This document shows, one piece after another, positions 1-5,240 of a DNA stretch of 6,251 bases. A program made the translations under genes and the position numbers. The DNA lies in NCBI GenBank assembly GCA_964430875.1, contig CAYSHP010000107.1, forward strand, positions 1-6,251, read 5' to 3'. Under the pieces are notes generated by a model that did no database searches, was not told where the DNA came from, and worked only from the letters and a program-made list of their open reading frames with translations. Each line of letters opens with the position of its first letter. The first letter of the stretch is position 1. The DNA comes from M55B127 sp035269185. Its GTDB lineage: Bacteria > Bacillota > Halanaerobiia > Halanaerobiales > M55B127.

Positions 1-853
1 TACTGTTCACAAAGTGAATCAGCTGCATTTTTAATGGTTCTTCTTCATTTTCATAAGTCTCTTCATATTCTCGCTGTTTGTTTTTATTAGAGTCACCATT
101 ACCTCTTCTAGTCCTTGTTATTTTGCGTCCGAGGTAATCAAGTTCAATAAATGATTTTTTGGTTGTAATGGACATCTTACGGACCTTTTTATTGGTTGCC
201 CTACTTGAAGTCAGGGTTACGATTACATCATCTTTAGTTTGATAGTTGGCAACAGCAAAGTCCATATGTTCCTGGGAAGCAACCCTTCTTGCAAAGGCAT
301 TTACCCTAACAATTTCTGAATTTATGATAGAACTAACCACATCAATATCATGGATCATCAGGTCCTGAATAACATCAGTGTCATCAATTCTTGGATCATA
401 TGGTCCCATTCGCTGTACATCAATTGCTACAATTTCCTCTTCTTTAAGCATCTCAGGTAAGGCTTTAATAGCAGGATTAAACCTTTCGATATGGCCTACC
501 TGGACAATTAATTTTTTATCTTTGGCTCTTTTTAATATTTCATTGGCTTCATCTATTTTGTTGGTGATTGGTTTTTCAATTAGAATATGCTTACCCGCTT
601 CAATTGCCTGTAAAGCAATATCATAGTGAGTAGTTGTCGGAGTAGCTATATTTACAGCATCAACTTTTTCTAAGAGTTCTTTTATTGAAGAATAAGACTC
701 TACACCGTAGCTTTTCGCCATCTCCTTGGACTGGTCCTGGTCAATATCATATATACCAACTAAATCACATACGTGTTTTAAAGAGGCGTATGAGCGAACA
801 TGGTTTTTACCCATACTGCCTACTCCAATTACTCCAACCTTTACTTTATCCAT
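1..853 (-). CDS. Gfo/Idh/MocA-family oxidoreductase, probable UDP-GlcNAc 3-dehydrogenase (GnnA-like), 3' end beyond window
   Basis: This is an NAD(P)-dependent sugar oxidoreductase; 284 codons are visible with no stop, so the C-terminus lies past position 1. It opens with a Rossmann strand and GxGxxG loop (VGVIGVGSMGKNH, residues 6-18). The family EKP motif with its catalytic lysine is at 93-95 (GKHILIEKPI). GHIERFNPAI follows at 120-129, and QDLMIHDIDVV at 163-173 carries the likely active-site Asp164 and His168. The GHIERFNPA and 'MGPYDPRI...DLMIHDID' blocks are, from memory, typical of proteins annotated UDP-N-acetylglucosamine 3-dehydrogenase. The known homologue GnnA oxidises the 3-OH of UDP-GlcNAc so that GnnB can install an amine, and in Acidithiobacillus gnnA lies by lpxA. 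Here it starts 18 bases after the lpxA stop with a GGGAGGA ribosome site, so the two are surely co-transcribed. The family is certain; the substrate is inferred from motifs and context. Another sugar-nucleotide dehydrogenase (WlbA type) is possible. No GnnB gene is visible. Confidence 0.85.
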   Translation of the reverse strand, partial: MDKVKVGVIGVGSMGKNHVRSYASLKHVCDLVGIYDIDQDQSKEMAKSYGVESYSSIKELLEKVDAVNIATPTTTHYDIALQAIEAGKHILIEKPITNKIDEANEILKRAKDKKLIVQVGHIERFNPAIKALPEMLKEEEIVAIDVQRMGPYDPRIDDTDVIQDLMIHDIDVVSSIINSEIVRVNAFARRVASQEHMDFAVANYQTKDDVIVTLTSSRATNKKVRKMSITTKKSFIELDYLGRKITRTRRGNGDSNKNKQREYEETYENEEEPLKMQLIHFVNS

Positions 854-871
854 CTTAAATATCCTCCCATT

Positions 872-1657
872 CTATCTACAGATACCTCTATTTGAATTTT
901 TAAGAAAACTTATAAAATCTTTTACTTCCTTAAAATTTTTACTTACCTTTTCTAATTTATCAATCGCCTGACTAATATTTAAATTTGATTCATATAAGAT
1001 GTGATAAGACTTTCTTATCTCATCTCTTACATCTGGATCTATATTTTGTTCGTTAAGGCCGACTTCATTAATACCTACTACTTGTGCCGGATGACCATTT
1101 ACAATTATATATGGTGGGACATCTTTTATCAACTTTGAATGAGCTTCAATCCGGCTTAAGTTACCTATTTTTACGAATTGATGGACGCCAACCATCTTTT
1201 CTAAGTAGGCATCATTATAGATGGTAACATGACCTGCTAAGTTTACATAGTTTTCTAAGGTAATATTATTGCCTAAATTACAGTCATGGGCCACATGGGA
1301 ATAAACTTTAAAGGTATTATCATCACCTATTTTTGTCTCTCCCCGACCTTCTGTAGTACCCCTATGTATGGTAACATATTCACCAATTTGATTATTGTCT
1401 CCAATAATCACATAGGTCTTACTGCCGTCATAACCAATATTTTGGGGTGGAAAACCAATTGTAACATAGTTATCTATATTATTATCTTCACCGATTTTGG
1501 TCCAGCCCTGGATATGGCAGTTAGCTCCAATTTTTGTGTTGTCCCCTATTTCAACTTCTTCTTCAATAATTGTATAGGGGCCAATTTCGACATTTTCTCC
1601 TAATTCAACTGAATCAGATATTATGGCTGTATCATCAATTTTGTTATTTTTTAACAA
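872..1657 (-). CDS. lpxA: acyl-[ACP]--UDP-N-acetylglucosamine acyltransferase LpxA
   Basis: LpxA catalyses the first step of lipid A synthesis: transfer of a (hydroxy)acyl chain from acyl carrier protein to the 3-position of UDP-GlcNAc, in the cytoplasm. The N-terminal two thirds is a left-handed beta-helix of hexapeptide repeats (for example VELGEN-VEIGPY, VEIGDN-TKIGAN). The family signatures are all present: TIHRGT, SHVAHDC with the catalytic His124, NLAGHV (His143), GVHQF (His159), DVPPY, and an alpha-helical C-terminus ending RGICR. With a TTG start at 1657 the protein has 261 residues against 262 in E. coli, and these histidines sit exactly one position before E. coli His125, His144 and His160. 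A longer reading from TTG 1711 adds 18 residues that match nothing in the family and has no ribosome site. The residue aligned with the E. coli acyl-length ruler Gly173 is Ala172, preceded by Glu. If the downstream dehydrogenase makes a 3-amino sugar, this enzyme may form an amide rather than an ester. Confidence 0.95.
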   Translation of the reverse strand: MLKNNKIDDTAIISDSVELGENVEIGPYTIIEEEVEIGDNTKIGANCHIQGWTKIGEDNNIDNYVTIGFPPQNIGYDGSKTYVIIGDNNQIGEYVTIHRGTTEGRGETKIGDDNTFKVYSHVAHDCNLGNNITLENYVNLAGHVTIYNDAYLEKMVGVHQFVKIGNLSRIEAHSKLIKDVPPYIIVNGHPAQVVGINEVGLNEQNIDPDVRDEIRKSYHILYESNLNISQAIDKLEKVSKNFKEVKDFISFLKNSNRGICR

Positions 1658-1665
1658 AATTTTTT

Positions 1666-1672
1666 CCTCCTC
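1666..1672 (-). promoter_or_regulatory. ribosome binding site that sets the lpxA start
   Basis: The minus strand reads GAGGAGG here, followed by eight bases (AAAAAATT) and then the TTG at 1657-1655. This is a near-perfect Shine-Dalgarno sequence at normal spacing. It falls inside the longer open frame that begins at TTG 1711, where it would encode Glu-Glu. No comparable purine tract precedes 1711; the bases there are T-rich. The site therefore decides the start in favour of 1657. Confidence 0.85.
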
Positions 1673-1752
1673 AAGAGCGCTAATTAATTGCTCTAACTTA
1701 TATTCTATCAAAATAAAGTAAATTTTTACAGAAATATGCGAATTTTTTTCAA

Positions 1753-2406
1753 CTAAAGATCATAATTGAAATCTATAGAATACTTGTGAGCAACTTTGTC
1801 ACTAGCTTCTGTTCTGTAATAATGTTCTTTATTTGTCAATTGATAGCCAAATTCTAACTCGAATTTATCATTAACATCTCTTTGCCATTCTATTTGATAG
1901 GTGTTAATTTGATAGTCTTTACTCTTATTATTCATATATGAGTATTCTTTTCTTTTTAAATCAAAGGTATACTGATTTTTATCATTAACCTGATGTCTAA
2001 ACTGATAGCTTAAAGAATACGATGAATAAGAACTATCCTTATTATTAATATACTTTTTGTCTTTTAAACTCAACTTAAATTTGTTTCTAAACACCTCATT
2101 AAATTCCTGGGTATAGTTTCCAATTAAATCTAAAGTGCGATTATCATAAGAACTCTCATCTTCATAAAATTTTTGATAATACTTAACTTTAATATAATAA
2201 TAGTTTGGATAGTCTAACTTATTTTTTAACTTAAGCCATACATTATCATAGTTATAGAAATCTACGATATTATCTTCCGCCAAATCCTGATTGGAAATAT
2301 AGGTATTATTACCTCTTTCTATCTTGCCGCTTAACTCAAAATCAGCCTGGACTGGTAAAGTAAAACATAGAACTATTAGAACAAGTAGTAGAGTGAATTT
2401 CTGCAA
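1753..2406 (-). CDS. secreted protein of unknown function, predicted small outer-membrane beta-barrel
   Basis: I do not recognise this 217-residue protein. It has a clear signal peptide: a short basic start (MQK), a hydrophobic core to about residue 18, and a likely signal peptidase I cut after VQA (21/22). The mature part has no cysteine and no hydrophobic helix. It is almost wholly made of about ten alternating, aromatic-rich stretches separated by Asn/Asp/Lys turns, such as YYYIKVKYYQKFY, RNKFKLSLKDKKY, YSLSYQFRHQV, YQIEWQRDV, FELEFGYQL and the final YSIDFNYDL. This pattern suggests a 10-strand barrel in the outer membrane. The start is TTG: an in-frame stop lies at 2421-2419 and no other start codon intervenes. 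It begins 23 bases after the lptD stop, and lpxA follows, so a role in LPS export or outer-membrane architecture is likely but unproven. It is not a broken end of LptD, because it has its own signal peptide and ribosome site. Confidence 0.75.
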   Translation of the reverse strand: MQKFTLLLVLIVLCFTLPVQADFELSGKIERGNNTYISNQDLAEDNIVDFYNYDNVWLKLKNKLDYPNYYYIKVKYYQKFYEDESSYDNRTLDLIGNYTQEFNEVFRNKFKLSLKDKKYINNKDSSYSSYSLSYQFRHQVNDKNQYTFDLKRKEYSYMNNKSKDYQINTYQIEWQRDVNDKFELEFGYQLTNKEHYYRTEASDKVAHKYSIDFNYDL

Positions 2407-2412
2407 AGTATC

Positions 2413-2420
2413 CCACCTTT
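2413..2420 (-). promoter_or_regulatory. ribosome binding site for the TTG start at 2406
   Basis: The minus strand reads AAAGGTGG, one mismatch from AAAGGAGG, with six bases before the TTG at 2406-2404. Together with the in-frame TAA at 2421-2419 it leaves TTG 2406 as the only reasonable start for the small barrel gene. Confidence 0.65.
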
Positions 2421-2429
2421 ATCTTATAT

Positions 2430-4211
2430 TTAATTAATAAAACTAAATTCAAATCCTAAAGATTGATCTTTGAAGTTATAGTTTATTTGATAGCTGTAAC
2501 AATCATATTCATGTGTTATGCCAATCTTTTGAGTATCAAATTCTTCATCTGGAAGAGAGTACTTTAAATCAAGATTTAATTTCCAGTGTTCTTTATCTTG
2601 CGGATAATATAGACCAAACTCTGTATTGGATATTACTACCTTGTCAGGATCTATATCATCAATATCAAAGAGGGGTTTACCTTCCCTATATTTTATATTA
2701 TATCCGATTCTCTGTTTGAAATTAAGTTGTTTTGATAACCGTTTATTCATATTTAAATAAACTGTAGTTTCATAATTTGTTAACCAGTCATTGGTCTTTT
2801 GATAATCTACCTGTTTTATCTTTTGAATAAAATCAATATTAAGATTGTCTTTGAGCTTTATATTTTTATTATAATCAAGGCCATAATCTATTTTATGTTG
2901 CCTATTAACACCTTCAGCTATCAGTCCATAACCTACACTAAAATCTAGATTTTTATTTAAATTATATACAAACTTACCATAAGGTAAGTAGTCTGTATCA
3001 TAACCTTTAAGATATTTAAGCTCCCAATTATATTTATCAAACTTCTGCTTTATTACATACTTTTCTTTATCTAACTTTTCATTTTCAAATTCATTATATG
3101 TTTCTCCACTTAAATTCTTATTATTATAATTAGTACTTAACTTTTCATTTCTCTGGTCACTTCTAAAATCATAACCAACTTCAGTATTTATACTGTATCT
3201 ATCCTGTATGTAGGTTAAATTCAGGTTAAATAAAGTCTTTTTAACTGCTTCCGATATGGGTAACATTTGTTCATATTCTTTTATGTAAACCCGATAATTA
3301 ACATTCTTATTTACTTTATGGTCAAAACCAAGCTGTATGTATTTTTCTTCATTCAAAATATCATCATCGTCTAAGTATTTCTGCTCATTATAGTCAAAAA
3401 ATATCTTTTTGTTTTCACTTATCTTATATTTGTGGTTCAAATCAAGACTCATATTATTCTTATTTTCTCTTAAATAATGTAATCTACCATAGTTATTAGG
3501 GGTTATTTCATAAGGATATAGAAGTTCAATAAAAAATCCATCTTCCCCGTTGAATCCTAAATTAGGGACTGGAAAAGTATTACTAATCACGGGAGTACCA
3601 TTTTCATCAGTCTCTACATTAACTACATAACGGGGTAAAGTAATTAATCTTGTCTCTCCCCACCATAAACCGATACTCCTGCCTACAATTTTATCATTTG
3701 GATAATACTTAATAGAACTAGCAGTATAATGATAGTGAGGATCTTCCATTACACAGGTTGTATAAAAAGCATTGTCTAATATTATATTAGGATTTTCACC
3801 TTGTAAATACTCAATATTATCTCCTTTAAAGTTAAACTTATCTATATCAACTTCAGCCTGTGAAATATTAGCTACTTCTTTTTCATAATCTAAGGTTAAA
3901 CTTTTCCCTTTTAAAATCCGGTCTCCGTATTTTAAACTAATTGGATCCCCAAAAGCAGTAATTAACTGCTCATTATATTTAAATACTAATCTATCTGCTA
4001 ATATATCTAACTCTTGATTGGTAAATCTAACATTACCTACTGCATTTATTTCTTTTTTATGAGTATTAATATATATCTTATCAGCCTCTATATTAGAAGC
4101 ATTTTCACCAATATTTTCAATAAGTACTTCCTCTTCCTGGGCTAATAGAGGCATTGAAAAGATAAAAATAAAGCATATTAAAATAATTGTAATATATTTA
4201 TATCTTTCCAT
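2430..4211 (-). CDS. lptD: LPS-assembly protein LptD (OstA/Imp family)
   Basis: LptD is the outer-membrane barrel that receives LPS from the periplasmic Lpt bridge and places it in the outer leaflet. A signal peptide ends near LLA/Q (24/25). Residues about 38-135 form the OstA/LptA-like beta-jellyroll (NIEADKIYINTHKKEINAVG onward). The family block follows at 146-195: DNAFYTTCVMEDPHYHYTAS, then IKYYPNDKIVGRS and GETRLITLPRY. From about residue 220 (GFFIELLYPYEITPN) to the end the protein is a long series of amphipathic strands ending GFEFSFIN, the barrel. At 593 residues it is shorter than the E. coli protein (784). The mature chain has just two cysteines, Cys153 and Cys571, matching E. coli Cys173 and Cys725 by local motif. 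ATG 4211 is preceded by GAGGAGG at good spacing. The lptD-barrel-lpxA-dehydrogenase order implies one LPS unit. No LptE is visible here; one of the unknown secreted proteins could take such a part, but nothing shows it. Confidence 0.93.
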   Translation of the reverse strand: MERYKYITIILICFIFIFSMPLLAQEEEVLIENIGENASNIEADKIYINTHKKEINAVGNVRFTNQELDILADRLVFKYNEQLITAFGDPISLKYGDRILKGKSLTLDYEKEVANISQAEVDIDKFNFKGDNIEYLQGENPNIILDNAFYTTCVMEDPHYHYTASSIKYYPNDKIVGRSIGLWWGETRLITLPRYVVNVETDENGTPVISNTFPVPNLGFNGEDGFFIELLYPYEITPNNYGRLHYLRENKNNMSLDLNHKYKISENKKIFFDYNEQKYLDDDDILNEEKYIQLGFDHKVNKNVNYRVYIKEYEQMLPISEAVKKTLFNLNLTYIQDRYSINTEVGYDFRSDQRNEKLSTNYNNKNLSGETYNEFENEKLDKEKYVIKQKFDKYNWELKYLKGYDTDYLPYGKFVYNLNKNLDFSVGYGLIAEGVNRQHKIDYGLDYNKNIKLKDNLNIDFIQKIKQVDYQKTNDWLTNYETTVYLNMNKRLSKQLNFKQRIGYNIKYREGKPLFDIDDIDPDKVVISNTEFGLYYPQDKEHWKLNLDLKYSLPDEEFDTQKIGITHEYDCYSYQINYNFKDQSLGFEFSFIN

Positions 4212-4250
4212 TAGCTGCCTCCTCTATTAGCTTATATGACCATAAAATAA

Positions 4251-4275
4251 ACCTATTTAGCAATGCTAAATAGGT
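4251..4275 (-). terminator. probable Rho-independent terminator before lptD
   Basis: A perfect inverted repeat, ACCTATTTAGC / GCTAAATAGGT, has an 11-base stem and a 3-base loop. On the minus strand it is followed at once by TTATTTTATGG, a T-rich tract. It begins 29 bases past the stop of the repeat-containing secreted protein and lies 39 bases upstream of the lptD ATG. The stem is AT-rich (four G-C pairs), so termination may be partial and some readthrough into lptD is possible. A dyad operator is the alternative reading. The T-rich side fits minus-strand transcription better than plus. Confidence 0.6.
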
Positions 4276-4304
4276 CTATCATAATTAATTTCTTTTTATT
4301 TAAT

Positions 4305-5219
4305 TTATTCAAAATTTAGTCCATAAACATTCTGATTACTTACAGACTGTACAAATATTTCGGATCCTTTAGGTAATTCCTCTTCTTTACCTTTCACAAA
4401 GTAGCCGGCAATAAGACCAACAGGACCTAAGACAGCTGCACCTAAGATACTAGCTCCTAAAGCTAACTGTTGTGATTGATTCATCATCTGGGCTTCTTTA
4501 TTTAAGTCAACTTTAATTTCACTACCATCAATAGCCATTACCTTGGAAAAACTTAAATCAATCTCGCCTTCTTTACCAAGATTACCAGATTTTTCAACTT
4601 GTGAAATTTCCATTATGCCAGTACTTCCGGCTGGAATAGCTAATTTTGAATCTATGTAAACATCTTCTGAGACTTCAAATCTTACTTTATCACCTGATTT
4701 AGAAGAAACAGAACTTACCTTATCAAATGTTTTTATTTTAATTAAAGTATTTTTAGGTATTCTAACCTGTTTATATGGAACAGTTTTATCGGGAAAGGTA
4801 ATATTAATTAAATAATCAATCCTTCCTTCTAAAGCACCTTTTTTAGTTTCACCAAATACCATCTTTTCTAATCTATTTAATTTATTAATAACAGTATCTT
4901 GAGTAATATCTGTTGTTAAGGACCATTCAAGTCCATTAAGTTCAAATAATAAGGAAGGTGATCCATTATTGTTTAATACATAATTATATATATTATTAGT
5001 TCTTTCTATTAAACTTCCTGATTGTTTTTCATCATAAATAGTATCTTCTAATCTTTCTACTCTTTCTAAGATAGAATTGTCACTTTTTTGACCATATATC
5101 ATAATTTCTACTGCACTTAATTTTTTAACGGGTACAACCTGGGCTGTAGCAGTTAATACTGTAAAATTAAATAACGATAAAATAACCAAGATAATAATTG
5201 TGTTTCTCTTATTCAGCAT
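4305..5219 (-). CDS. secreted modular protein: LE-x-x-VFG-type repeats, beta domain and glycine-zipper segment; function unknown
   Basis: This 304-residue protein has a signal peptide (hydrophobic core 8-22, likely cut after TATA, 26/27). The N-terminal half holds three copies of a roughly 22-residue helical repeat, at 36-57, 56-77 and 116-137, with the pattern RLE-x-x-[VI]-[FY]-x-E-x-x-x-G-x-L-x-x-R. I recall similar repeats in secreted proteins of other diderm bacteria such as cyanobacteria, without a defined function. Residues about 153-240 form a beta-rich domain of a common secreted type (IPKNTLIKIKTFDKVSSVSS, then GDKVRFEVSEDVYID, IPAGSTG, and GKEGEIDLSFSKVMAIDG). Next comes a Gly/Ala-rich hydrophobic segment at 252-276 (LGASILGAAVLGPVGLIAGY) resembling a glycine zipper, then a short beta tail. 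The start ATG has AGGAGGT upstream, and the gene lies 21 bases after the preceding barrel gene, so they share a transcript. It is probably periplasmic or inserted in, or anchored to, the outer membrane. Function is not known. Confidence 0.75.
   Translation of the reverse strand: MLNKRNTIIILVILSLFNFTVLTATAQVVPVKKLSAVEIMIYGQKSDNSILERVERLEDTIYDEKQSGSLIERTNNIYNYVLNNNGSPSLLFELNGLEWSLTTDITQDTVINKLNRLEKMVFGETKKGALEGRIDYLINITFPDKTVPYKQVRIPKNTLIKIKTFDKVSSVSSKSGDKVRFEVSEDVYIDSKLAIPAGSTGIMEISQVEKSGNLGKEGEIDLSFSKVMAIDGSEIKVDLNKEAQMMNQSQQLALGASILGAAVLGPVGLIAGYFVKGKEEELPKGSEIFVQSVSNQNVYGLNFE
4809..5114 (-). repeat. three copies of a 22-residue helical repeat in the secreted modular protein
   Basis: The encoded copies are AVEIMIYGQKSDNSILERVE-RL (36-57), RLEDTIYDEKQSGSLIERTN-NI (56-77) and RLEKMVFGETKKGALEGRID-YL (116-137). 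The first two are joined head to tail and overlap at RL; the third follows a 38-residue insert. Shared positions are R-L-E, an aliphatic-aromatic pair, Gly, Leu and Arg. The repeat is visible in protein only; the DNA copies have diverged. Confidence 0.7.
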
Positions 5220-5240
5220 TTACAAACCTCCTGACAATAT

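Noticed and set aside
378..971. Plus-strand open frames at 378-626 and 726-971
   Set aside because: They lie opposite the oxidoreductase and the lpxA end, lack ribosome sites, and their protein composition is that of antisense shadows. The minus-strand frame has clear family motifs.
1286..1603. Plus-strand open frame of 105 codons inside lpxA
   Set aside because: It is antisense to the hexapeptide repeats of LpxA, whose periodic codons keep the opposite strand open. No recognisable domain or ribosome site.
1673..1695. Short inverted repeat AGAGC...GCTCT just upstream of the lpxA ribosome site
   Set aside because: Five base pairs with an 11-base loop is too weak to claim as a regulatory structure.
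1702..1752. Possible promoter before lpxA: TTGAAA at 1752-1747 with TAAAAA 18 bases later, or a TAGAAT at 1707-1702
   Set aside because: In sequence this AT-rich such matches arise by chance; the first has a poor -10 and the second has no good -35 at 16-18 bases. An internal promoter in this 95-base gap remains possible but is not supported.
2513..2719. Plus-strand open frame of 68 codons inside lptD
   Set aside because: Antisense to the LptD barrel end, which contains the conserved cysteine motif. No independent support.
1753..4211. Idea that the 217-residue protein is the broken-off end of LptD
   Set aside because: LptD ends with its own conserved C-terminal cysteine region and strand, and the small protein has its own signal peptide, ribosome site and an in-frame stop just before its start.
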